Of a stretch of 64,000 nucleotides of DNA, positions 1 to 7,191 are shown one piece after another. The position numbers and the translations under genes are program-made. The DNA lies in NCBI RefSeq assembly GCF_018362995.1, contig NZ_CP074372.1, positions 1,674,001 to 1,738,000 of the forward strand, read 5' to 3'. This stretch comes from Chryseobacterium indologenes. Lineage in GTDB: Bacteria; Bacteroidota; Bacteroidia; Flavobacteriales; Weeksellaceae. The notes beneath the pieces were generated by a model. It saw only the letters and a program-made list of their open reading frames with translations, was not told where the DNA came from and did not search any database. The first letter of the stretch is position 1. Each line of letters begins with the position of its first letter.

Positions 1-184
1 CTACCGAAGGTGAAAACAGTGACTTAGCTTCCTGTAAAGCATACAGGCTTTTATTGATATCAAAATTTCTTTGTTTGATAACTTCATTATTTTCAAGACC
101 GATTTCGATGTATCGATCAAGGTTAGTTTGGGAATATGTGATGCATCCTAAACAAATCAGTAATAACATTGACAGTTTTTTCAT
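1..184 (-). CDS. TolC-family outer membrane efflux protein, N-terminal fragment
   Basis: This gene is cut by the left edge; 61 residues are visible. It begins with a signal sequence (MKKLSMLLLICLGC) followed by SQTNLDRYIEIGLENN and a helical stretch with QEAK, which is the usual start of TolC-like outer membrane channel subunits of Bacteroidota. A cysteine near position 14 could be a lipid attachment site, although SQ|T also looks like a signal peptidase I site. It lies 52 bases downstream of the tetR gene on the same strand, with a GAACATTGTTC palindrome between them, so it is probably the first efflux gene controlled by that regulator. The family call rests on a short fragment. Confidence 0.6.
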   Translation of the reverse strand, partial: MKKLSMLLLICLGCITYSQTNLDRYIEIGLENNEVIKQRNFDINKSLYALQEAKSLFSPSV

Positions 185-205
185 TTAAATACATTGTTTA
201 TAATT

Positions 206-218
206 TGAACATTGTTCA
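206..218. promoter_or_regulatory. Palindromic operator TGAACATTGTTCA between tetR and tolC-like gene
   Basis: Perfect 5-base arms around a 3-base spacer, 22 bases before the TolC-like start codon. The same palindrome with one spacer base changed recurs upstream of tetR, so both are likely binding sites for that regulator. Confidence 0.6.
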
Positions 219-236
219 TTTTTTAGACAAAAAAAT

Positions 237-854
237 TTATAGCTTTTCCAGCATTTTCAAAAATTCGTTATACCCTTCCGTCATAATGGTGTCCGGACTG
301 CTGAATTTTACACCTTTTGTTCTTTGGCGGATTTCCAGACAGCACATACCGTGCACAAGACTCCAGATCAAAAAAGATAATGCTTCTGAGTTATGCTCCT
401 TAAAATGACCTTCTTGCATACAATCTTCCACCGTCTTTTTAACATACCCAAAAGTTTCATTTCCTTCAGACCACAGCTGATTTTTCTGTGTTTCAAGATA
501 ATCCATTGGTGCTCTCAGGTTGAACATAAGATCATACATCTCAGAATTTTCCATTGCAAACTTCATGTAGACAAATCCCATTTTTCGAAGCCTCAATAAC
601 GGATCTTCTTCACTGACTAAATCTCTGAAGTATCCACCCAATTCCTGAAATCCTATGGAATGCAGATCATGAAAAATAGCATTCTTATCTTTAAAATAAA
701 CATAAACAGTACCTACACTGTAATTTATTTCATCAGCAATATTTCTTATGGTGGTATACTCTATTCCTTTTTCCACAAAAAGTCTTTTTGCACCATTAAG
801 AATGAGTAATCTTAAAGCTTCCTTTTCTTTTTGTTTTCTTTCACTTATGCTCAT
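237..854 (-). CDS. TetR/AcrR family transcriptional regulator
   Basis: A 205-residue protein with the usual TetR layout. The N-terminal helix-turn-helix lies at about residues 13-60 and includes TIRNIADEINYSVGTVYVYF, where YVYF is the family's typical end of the recognition helix. A helical ligand-binding and dimer domain fills the rest. It is followed by the TolC-like gene on the same strand, which is the normal arrangement for a local repressor of an RND-type efflux operon. Palindromes GAAC-N3-GTTC flank the gene on both sides, one at the site of its own -33 region, so it probably represses itself and the efflux gene. The inducer cannot be told from sequence. Confidence 0.9.
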   Translation of the reverse strand: MSISERKQKEKEALRLLILNGAKRLFVEKGIEYTTIRNIADEINYSVGTVYVYFKDKNAIFHDLHSIGFQELGGYFRDLVSEEDPLLRLRKMGFVYMKFAMENSEMYDLMFNLRAPMDYLETQKNQLWSEGNETFGYVKKTVEDCMQEGHFKEHNSEALSFLIWSLVHGMCCLEIRQRTKGVKFSSPDTIMTEGYNEFLKMLEKL

Positions 855-871
855 AAAATAATTTTACTATG

Positions 872-903
872 CAAAGATATAATTATTTTTTGAACGTTGT
901 TCA
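872..903 (-). promoter_or_regulatory. tetR promoter with overlapping operator TGAACGTTGTTCA (891-903)
   Basis: On the minus strand TATCTTTG (872-879) fits the Bacteroidota -7 box TAnnTTTG. The palindrome at 891-903 falls about where the -33 element should be, so bound repressor would block the promoter. Confidence 0.55.
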
Positions 904-1020
904 TTTTAATTATACTTATCGGTATTTTTGTTCGTTTTATTAAATTCAAATATCTAAAAAGTGTGTCAAAATAAAGCTCTATATTCCTTGTAAATACCTA
1001 TTTACTTGAATTGGTTAAAT

Positions 1021-1113
1021 AGAAATTACTGGATAAAAAAAGCTTTGTAATTCTTGTTTTATTTGGATCAAACGAACCAAATCATGAATAAAAGTGTTTG
1101 AAGATACGCTCAC
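1021..1113. repeat. Dispersed intergenic repeat, copy 1
   Basis: About 93 bases that recur with roughly 75-80 percent identity (estimated by eye) at 4472-4565. The shared core includes CGAACCAAATCAT followed by ATAAAAG and TTGAAGATAC. Weaker echoes occur near 12526 and 13110. No coding function is visible. Confidence 0.6.
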
Positions 1114-1121
1114 TAAAAGCC

Positions 1122-1157
1122 AAATGGCGCTACTTATTAAGACAAGTGGCGCCATTT
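1122..1157. terminator. Bidirectional intrinsic terminator
   Basis: A 14-base stem (1122-1135 with 1144-1157, one G-U type pair) with an 8-base loop, followed by T-rich sequence on the plus side and A-rich on the other. It closes the leftward SDR gene. Confidence 0.75.
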
Positions 1158-1224
1158 TTATTTATTTCGATAACACTATTTGCTATGCAATAACATACCC
1201 ATATCTTCAGTTCTTTCAATGTTT

Positions 1225-1983
1225 TTAAAAACCAAACATACCACCGGAAACGCTTATTTGCTCTCCTGTAATCCAGGCTGCATCATCAGAAGCCAAAAAT
1301 ACGGCAGCTTTCGCAATATCTTCCGGCTGACCTCTACGGCCAAGTGGTGTATTGGCAACAAACATTTTTTCATAATCACTGCCTTTGGTAACACCAGCAC
1401 TAACTGCACCTTCTGTTTCTGTAGCGCCTGGCAAAATAGAATTAATACGAACGTTTTTTACACCCAGTTCTTTCGACAAAGAAATCGTTATTGCATCTAA
1501 TGCTGCTTTTGTTGAAGAATATAACGATACTCCCGCCATCGGCGATTTGCTTGCACCCGAACTGATATTAATGATATTGCCGCCTTTATCTCCAAACAGC
1601 TTTAAAGATGCTTGGATAGTCAATATAGAACCCAAAACATTGACATTGAAATGCTTATAAAAAGCTTCTGTCGATACCTGTTCGATAGGTAAAAATTGTT
1701 GAAAAACCGCATTGTTTACCAAAATATCTAAGGTTCCGAAAGTTTTTTTAGTTTCTTCAAACAACCTGTTCACATCAGCTTCATTAGATACATCGGCCTG
1801 TACTGCAATGGCTATGCCTCCATGATCTGTTATCTCCTTTACTACACTATCCGCTGCTTCTTTGCTTGAAGCATAATTTACAATGACTTTTGCACCTTCA
1901 TGGGCAAAATGTTTTGCGATTGAAGCACCTATTCCTTTTGCTGCACCAGTTACTACTGCTACTTTGTTTTTTAATTTACTCAT
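1225..1983 (-). CDS. SDR family NAD(P)-dependent oxidoreductase
   Basis: A 252-residue classical short-chain dehydrogenase/reductase. The Rossmann dinucleotide motif TGAAKGIG is at residues 12-19, NNA at 90-92, the catalytic serine at about 141-142 and the YSSTK active-site tyrosine and lysine at 155 and 159. The C-terminal GEQISVSGG is typical of FabG-like and glucose dehydrogenase-like members. The length is standard and all catalytic residues are present. It is a single gene with a terminator behind it. The substrate is unknown, and the similarity to FabG does not by itself imply a role in fatty acid synthesis. Confidence 0.9.
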   Translation of the reverse strand: MSKLKNKVAVVTGAAKGIGASIAKHFAHEGAKVIVNYASSKEAADSVVKEITDHGGIAIAVQADVSNEADVNRLFEETKKTFGTLDILVNNAVFQQFLPIEQVSTEAFYKHFNVNVLGSILTIQASLKLFGDKGGNIINISSGASKSPMAGVSLYSSTKAALDAITISLSKELGVKNVRINSILPGATETEGAVSAGVTKGSDYEKMFVANTPLGRRGQPEDIAKAAVFLASDDAAWITGEQISVSGGMFGF

Positions 1984-2482
1984 TACTTTTTTGTTTGTTA
2001 ATATCCTTCAGATTTTTGTTCTGAAGCTTATACAAAGATGCAACCCTGTGATGAAGCGTTGGTTGACATACATCATTAAGTAAGCTTGATATGGGTCAAG
2101 TCAGGTTGATGACCCAAATCAAAATAAGCTCATAACCAATTGTAATACTGTAAATTAAAATATTATTAAAAACACCCGGGAAACAAAACCAGCCAAGATC
2201 AAAACGGCATAAAATCCTTTTTAGCCTTATTTTTTATTCGAGCAAAATATTTTTTTAAGTAGGGAATTTGCTGAGAAAACAGCTTGAAAAACCACTTAGT
2301 CTTAATATGAAAACCTATGTAATATGATTGATATCAAATGATGAATTTAGAATTGCTATATTTTACGTGATTTCCTAGCTGATTATTATGAAAAGTTCTC
2401 ATTCGGGGAAAAATCTTATGTATAATCTCCAATTTAATTAGTCGACATTCATCATGAATTATACGCTTAATATAAAAAGAAT
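1984..2482. other. Intergenic region upstream of the SDR gene
   Basis: About 500 bases with no open frame worth calling. CATCTTTG on the minus strand at 2033-2040 matches seven of eight positions of the -7 consensus and may be the SDR promoter, but no clear -33 element accompanies it. Confidence 0.3.
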
Positions 2483-3070
2483 TTATTTTAAAAAGTTTTT
2501 CTTTATCCTGCTCAAAGTTTCTGGCGATAAACCCAGATATGAAGCAATCATGTTCTGCGGAAACCGTTGCAGGAAATGAGGATAACTTCTGATCAGTTCT
2601 TCATAACGTTCTTCAGCTGTATAGCTATTTGAGGCCAGCATTCTTTTTTGAGCTGCAATAGCGTAATTTTGATTGATTACATTCGTCATCGCTGAAAAGG
2701 CGGGAATATGCTTTAGAAACTGTTCAATTTCAGCATTGGTTGACTGTAGTATCTCAAGTGGCTCCAGTGCTTCAATATTAAAACGGCTTGGGGTCAACAG
2801 AAAAAAGCTTTCAAAATCGGCCAGCCACCAATTTTCCACAGATAGCTTCAGTACGTGTTCATTTCCCTTATCATCTACCGCAAAGGTTCTGGCAGATCCT
2901 TTCACAATAAACCCAATGTATTTGCATACATCTCCTTCCTGTAAAAAATATTGTCTTTTTCGAAGTTTTTTAGGCTTGAAATATGCCATCAACAAACGCT
3001 TGTCGTCTTCTGAAAGCAATTTGCCCGATATTTTTTCTATGTAATCGAAAAACACTGGAAAATCAGACAT
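2483..3070 (-). CDS. Crp/Fnr family transcriptional regulator
   Basis: A 195-residue protein with an N-terminal cyclic-nucleotide-binding-like beta barrel (about residues 25-115, including YFLQEGDVCKYIGFIVKG) and a C-terminal helix-turn-helix (MIASYLGLSPETLSRIKK). This is the short Bacteroidota type, which usually lacks confirmed cAMP binding. There is no Fnr-type cysteine cluster. It is divergent from the oxidoreductase gene that starts 229 bases away and could control it; that is inference from position. Confidence 0.88.
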   Translation of the reverse strand: MSDFPVFFDYIEKISGKLLSEDDKRLLMAYFKPKKLRKRQYFLQEGDVCKYIGFIVKGSARTFAVDDKGNEHVLKLSVENWWLADFESFFLLTPSRFNIEALEPLEILQSTNAEIEQFLKHIPAFSAMTNVINQNYAIAAQKRMLASNSYTAEERYEELIRSYPHFLQRFPQNMIASYLGLSPETLSRIKKNFLK

Positions 3071-3215
3071 CGTTTAAGTAATTTATTGCAATTTACTTAA
3101 ACTATCTAATAAGAAAAAAATAAATATTTTAAATTGGAGCTAAATAGATCAGAGAACTGATAAATGGTTTGTCAAAAGATCATCACATAATTCACGTGGG
3201 TGATTCAAAAATCTT

Positions 3216-3223
3216 TAATTTTG
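3216..3223 (+). promoter_or_regulatory. Possible -7 box TAATTTTG for the oxidoreductase gene
   Basis: Matches TAnnTTTG, 76 bases before the start codon. No good -33 element is seen 17-23 bases upstream, so this is tentative. Confidence 0.3.
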
Positions 3224-3299
3224 TCAATAGATTCTTTCCGAAAATAGCATTTAATATCATTAATCCAAAAAAGAGTCATCAATTTTTAAAAAATTAAAA

Positions 3300-4298
3300 A
3301 TGAAAGCATACATTATAAACAAATACACCAAAGATGGTCTTCAGCTTGCAGATGTTCCGACCCCAAGAGTTGGTGACAATGACGTTTTGGTAGAAGTTCA
3401 TTCAGCGAGTTTAAATCTTTTGGATTCTAAAATCAAAAAGGGAGAATTCAAATTGTTATTACCATACAAGTTTCCATTGATCTTGGGTCATGATGTTGCA
3501 GGAATAGTTACACAGGCTGGAAAAAATGTGACGAGATTTAAAGTTGGTGATGAGATTTATTCGAGAGTATCAGATTTTCACATCGGAACTTTTGCTGAAT
3601 ATATTTCCATTAACGAAAATGATGTAGCGCTCAAACCAAGAAACCTAACGATGGAAGAAGCTGCCTCTATTCCATTGGTGGCATTGACTGCCTGGCAAGC
3701 ATTGGTTGAAAATGCGAATTTGAAGAAAGGACAGAAAGTGTTCATCCAGGCAGGATCAGGTGGTGTGGGAACCATAGCGATTCAATTGGCAAAACATTTG
3801 GGAGCTACTGTCGCAACTACCGCAAGTGCAAAAAGTTTCGAGATATTGAAGAATTTAGGGGCAAATGTTCTGATTGACTACAAAACACAGGATTTTGAAA
3901 CAATGCTTAAAAATTACGATGTTGTACTCAACAGTCAGGATAATAAAACATTAGAAAAATCAATCAACATATTAAAACCAGAAGGTAAGGTCATTTCCAT
4001 TTCTGGTCCGCCACCGCCGGAGTTTGCAAACGAAATTGGATTGCCTTGGTATTTGAAGATTGTATTATCATTACTTAGTTTAAGCATCAGAAGAAAAGCG
4101 AAAAAACATAATGTAGATTTCTTTTTTCTCTTTATGAAAGCGAGTGGAAGTCAACTTGAGAAAATAACCAAGTTAATTGAAGCTGATGTTATCAAACCCG
4201 TAATTGACAAGATTTACTCTTATGAACAGACCAATGACGCTTTGAAATATGTTGAAAGTGGACGCGCGAAAGGAAAGGTTGTAATAAAAATGAAATGA
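3300..4298 (+). CDS. NADP-dependent zinc-free alcohol dehydrogenase-like (quinone oxidoreductase type) protein
   Basis: A 332-residue medium-chain dehydrogenase/reductase. An N-terminal GroES-like domain (GHDVAGIVTQAGKNV, about residues 63-77) precedes a Rossmann domain with the nucleotide motif AGSGGVGTIAIQLAKHLGA (about 150-168). The zinc-binding cysteines of true alcohol dehydrogenases are absent, which places it with quinone oxidoreductase-like members that reduce enones or quinones with NADPH. It is a single gene divergent from the Crp/Fnr regulator, and a short hairpin lies just after its stop codon. Confidence 0.88.
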   Translation: MKAYIINKYTKDGLQLADVPTPRVGDNDVLVEVHSASLNLLDSKIKKGEFKLLLPYKFPLILGHDVAGIVTQAGKNVTRFKVGDEIYSRVSDFHIGTFAEYISINENDVALKPRNLTMEEAASIPLVALTAWQALVENANLKKGQKVFIQAGSGGVGTIAIQLAKHLGATVATTASAKSFEILKNLGANVLIDYKTQDFETMLKNYDVVLNSQDNKTLEKSINILKPEGKVISISGPPPPEFANEIGLPWYLKIVLSLLSLSIRRKAKKHNVDFFFLFMKASGSQLEKITKLIEADVIKPVIDKIYSYEQTNDALKYVESGRAKGKVVIKMK

Positions 4299-4306
4299 CT
4301 CCATCC

Positions 4307-4330
4307 GGCAAAAAGAAAAATCTTTTTGCC
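4307..4330 (+). terminator. Hairpin after the oxidoreductase gene
   Basis: A 10-base perfect stem (4307-4316 with 4321-4330) and an AAAA loop lie 8 bases after the stop codon. The T tract is inside the stem rather than after it, so termination is likely but not certain. Confidence 0.55.
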
Positions 4331-4471
4331 ATCTCTTAATAGGTAATTGTATATAACCTGCCGATTGGTATATAGATCAGGTTAATTACCTTCTCTTATT
4401 ACAAAATCTGAATAAATTTTATATTCAAAAAGGACCACAGTCCTTATATTTTGATAATCTTGTTAATCTAA

Positions 4472-4565
4472 TAGAAATTACTTGACAAAAATGAGCTTTA
4501 TGATTTTTGCTTAATTTGGCTTAAGCGAACCAAATCATCTATAAAAGCATTTGAAGATACACTCG
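4472..4565. repeat. Dispersed intergenic repeat, copy 2
   Basis: The second copy of the element at 1021-1113. Both lie in gene-free DNA next to regulators. The flanks do not show an obvious target duplication. Confidence 0.6.
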
Positions 4566-4759
4566 TACAGGCCACTTAAAGAGATAATTATTTAATAGTT
4601 GTCTTTCTTTATGTCCACTATGTGACGGATATTTCCCCTGCAGTAATGAATCGTAATATTTGTAGTTCCACCACAATAACAATTGAAACTATTTTTAAAA
4701 GATCTGTAAAAATTTCTGAAATAGATTACTTATATCCTATTTTTACAAAAAAGATTACC

Positions 4760-5884
4760 ATGGACAAATTAAGTTTTCTGGAAGTTATTGCTGTGATTGC
4801 CGTTTTTGTATCGCTGCTGCTTTCCGTGTTTTTGTTAACGGTAAAAACAGAAAGAAAACTTGAGAGCAGATTATTTGCAGCGTTCCTTATCATTAATGCT
4901 ATTGATATCAGCGGAATTTTCATGCACTTTTTTGTGGAGAGTTATAATCTGAAAGCTTTCAAAATATCTGCTTACTTATTGGTAATGCCTCTTTTCTATC
5001 TGTATGTGAATGCCGTTTGTTATTCTGATTTCACCTTAAAAAGAAAGCATTTACTGCATCTTATCCCTTTCATTGTTGCTAATTTAATTTTAGTTCCAAG
5101 ACTTTATCTTGCAGAAGGTGCCGTAAAAGAAGATTTCTTTACAACGATGTGGAACTCCCCTGAAATGTTTGTATATCAACTCATCGGGGAACTGCAGTTT
5201 TTCTTTTATATCGTTGGCGTATTCATGATCCTCAAAAAAAACAAGAAGATTTATCTTGAAAACTACACCAATCCCAACACCTTGTTATACCAATGGCTGT
5301 TTCAGCTTACCATCATTTTCCTATTCATCCATATATGTATTATTTTTAAAAATATAATACGATATACCACATACAACGATCTGTTTATCTGGCTGCATAT
5401 TCTGGCAGGAACTTCCTTTTTATTGGCTGCCTGTTGGTTTATCTTAAAGGCTTTAAATTATCCTGAGCTTTTTCGCAGAATTGATTCTACCCTACAACTG
5501 ACAGAAGATTTTGTAGAAACACTGGAAACTGAAAATAAAACTGACGAAACAAAAAATATTCAGATCGAACAGCTTAAAAAATTTATGGTTGAAAAAGAAC
5601 CTTTCTTAGAGCCTTCATTAACAATTCAGGAACTGGCAGATCAGGTGAATATTCCTGTTCGTGAGCTGTCTGTATTAATTAACCATCACCTCAATCAGCA
5701 CTTTTTTGATTTTGTGAATGAATACCGCGTTAAAAAAGCAATGACTCTTCTGAAAGATTCTACCAAAAAAGAATATACGGTGCTAGAAATTTTATATGAA
5801 GTAGGTTTTAATTCAAAATCTTCTTTTCATACTTCATTTAAAAAATATACGAACCAAACACCAATAGCGTTCAGAAACAGCTGA
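4760..5884 (+). CDS. AraC family regulator with N-terminal membrane domain
   Basis: The start chosen is the ATG at 4760 (MDKLSFLEV), giving 374 residues. The open frame extends upstream to a GTG at 4622, but those 46 residues are not protein-like. Residues 1 to about 240 contain seven hydrophobic segments. After a charged linker comes a C-terminal AraC-type double helix-turn-helix, including LTIQELADQVNIPVRELSVL and a second motif ending TPIAFRNS. This layout is common in flavobacteria for regulators thought to sense signals at the membrane. Ligand and targets are unknown. A strong terminator follows. Confidence 0.85.
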   Translation: MDKLSFLEVIAVIAVFVSLLLSVFLLTVKTERKLESRLFAAFLIINAIDISGIFMHFFVESYNLKAFKISAYLLVMPLFYLYVNAVCYSDFTLKRKHLLHLIPFIVANLILVPRLYLAEGAVKEDFFTTMWNSPEMFVYQLIGELQFFFYIVGVFMILKKNKKIYLENYTNPNTLLYQWLFQLTIIFLFIHICIIFKNIIRYTTYNDLFIWLHILAGTSFLLAACWFILKALNYPELFRRIDSTLQLTEDFVETLETENKTDETKNIQIEQLKKFMVEKEPFLEPSLTIQELADQVNIPVRELSVLINHHLNQHFFDFVNEYRVKKAMTLLKDSTKKEYTVLEILYEVGFNSKSSFHTSFKKYTNQTPIAFRNS

Positions 5885-5927
5885 TAATTAAATAATTGCA
5901 AATAATCAAACTTTGGATTGTAAATAA

Positions 5928-5967
5928 TCGGACTCATTTATTCATTAAAATGAGTCCGACTTTTTTT
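5928..5967 (+). terminator. Intrinsic terminator after the AraC regulator
   Basis: A 12-base perfect stem (5928-5939 with 5948-5959) with an 8-base loop, followed by CTTTTTTT on the plus strand. Confidence 0.88.
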
Positions 5968-6041
5968 ATACGGACTTTTTTTAAGATTCTCTACAGCATA
6001 TTTGCATCAGATTATGAATGTCAAACTAAAATTTAGAAGCT

Positions 6042-7088
6042 ATGAAATATTTAATCCCTATTTTATTTTTTGCCTTACTTGGGTGTAAAAGTGTCCGCCC
6101 AATCCATACGCAAAATGTTGAAAATGCAATTACAAAAAATGCTCTTCAGCTATTAGAGGACAAAAGATTTCATTCTGTTTCCGTTGCCGTGCTAAAAGAT
6201 AAAGAATCTACCATAAAACATTTTGGAGAATTAACTATTGGAAAAGGAAACAAACCCAACGATTCAACACTTTATGAATTAGCTTCTGTAACCAAAACTT
6301 TTACAGGTTATATAGCCGCTAAAGCTGTGCTTGATAAAAAAATAAATCTAGAGGATGATATCAGAATCTATCTTGACGAACCTTATCCCAATTTGGAATT
6401 TAAAGATGAACCTATAAGAATCAAACACCTCATCACCCATACCAGTGGATTCCCTAATTTCCCTATAAAAAGTGAAAACAAAAAGGCTTTTCTTGAAGGA
6501 TTAAAACTCATCAACATTGAAATGAAGCCCGGAGAAACCTATTCCTATTCAAACACCGCCCCGGAGCTGACCGCATATATACTTGAAAAAGTGTATCAAA
6601 AATCTTTTGAGGAATTGGTAGTTGAATTTATTCTGAAACCCAATACAATGAACCAAACTAAGTTTACACTCACTGAAAATGAAAGAACAAGACTGGTAAA
6701 AGGCTATAACGATAAAAACGAGCTAATGCCCAACTTCAACAGAACTTTATGGGGTGGAATTTCAGGATTGCACTCTACAACTACGGATTTGGTAAAATAT
6801 ATGAAACTGCAGCTTGACCCATCAAATCCTATTGTCAACGAATCTCATAAAAAATTATATAAAGAAGGTTCTGATTTTTGGGAAGGTTACCATTGGTACA
6901 TCATAGAAAATGATCATCAATTAATTTACAGACATCACGGAGGGATATATGGAATGCAGAATTGGTTTTTGATCTATCCTAAAGAAAATATAGGGATATC
7001 CATACTGACAAACGCCAGCTTTAATGAAACAGGAGAAATTTTAGAAAAAGTAGTTGATAACTTGTATAATGACATCCATGTAAACTAA
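6042..7088 (+). CDS. Serine hydrolase lipoprotein (class C beta-lactamase-like fold)
   Basis: A 348-residue protein. A lipoprotein signal (FFALLGC, Cys15) leads to a penicillin-binding-protein-like domain with the SxxK motif SVTK (Ser82, Lys85), the YxN-type motif YSN around residue 170 and HHGG near residue 305 in place of KTG. These define the broad beta-lactamase/D-aminopeptidase/esterase family. Members cleave peptides or esters and most are not true resistance enzymes. It should be anchored in the membrane facing the periplasm. It ends against a bidirectional terminator that separates it from the injection-system locus. Confidence 0.88.
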   Translation: MKYLIPILFFALLGCKSVRPIHTQNVENAITKNALQLLEDKRFHSVSVAVLKDKESTIKHFGELTIGKGNKPNDSTLYELASVTKTFTGYIAAKAVLDKKINLEDDIRIYLDEPYPNLEFKDEPIRIKHLITHTSGFPNFPIKSENKKAFLEGLKLINIEMKPGETYSYSNTAPELTAYILEKVYQKSFEELVVEFILKPNTMNQTKFTLTENERTRLVKGYNDKNELMPNFNRTLWGGISGLHSTTTDLVKYMKLQLDPSNPIVNESHKKLYKEGSDFWEGYHWYIIENDHQLIYRHHGGIYGMQNWFLIYPKENIGISILTNASFNETGEILEKVVDNLYNDIHVN

Positions 7089-7120
7089 AAATAAACAGCA
7101 CATAACAGCAGGATCACAAA

Positions 7121-7156
7121 AAAATATCGCCACTTTAAACAAGTAGCGATATTTTT
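7121..7156. terminator. Bidirectional terminator between serine hydrolase and fibre operon
   Basis: An inverted repeat around ATATCGC...GCGATAT with A-rich and T-rich flanks. It can stop transcription of the rightward hydrolase gene and the leftward fibre cassette. Confidence 0.7.
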
Positions 7157-7191
7157 TCAATTTCTATCCTGAAATATCTATTCTATTTTTC

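Noticed and set aside
4622..4759. Upstream GTG extension of the AraC regulator
   Set aside because: The 46 added residues are not protein-like, and the ATG at 4760 begins directly before the first membrane helix.
6042..7088. Serine hydrolase as a true AmpC antibiotic-resistance enzyme
   Set aside because: It has HHGG instead of the KTG motif and is a lipoprotein, which fits the broader esterase/peptidase group better.
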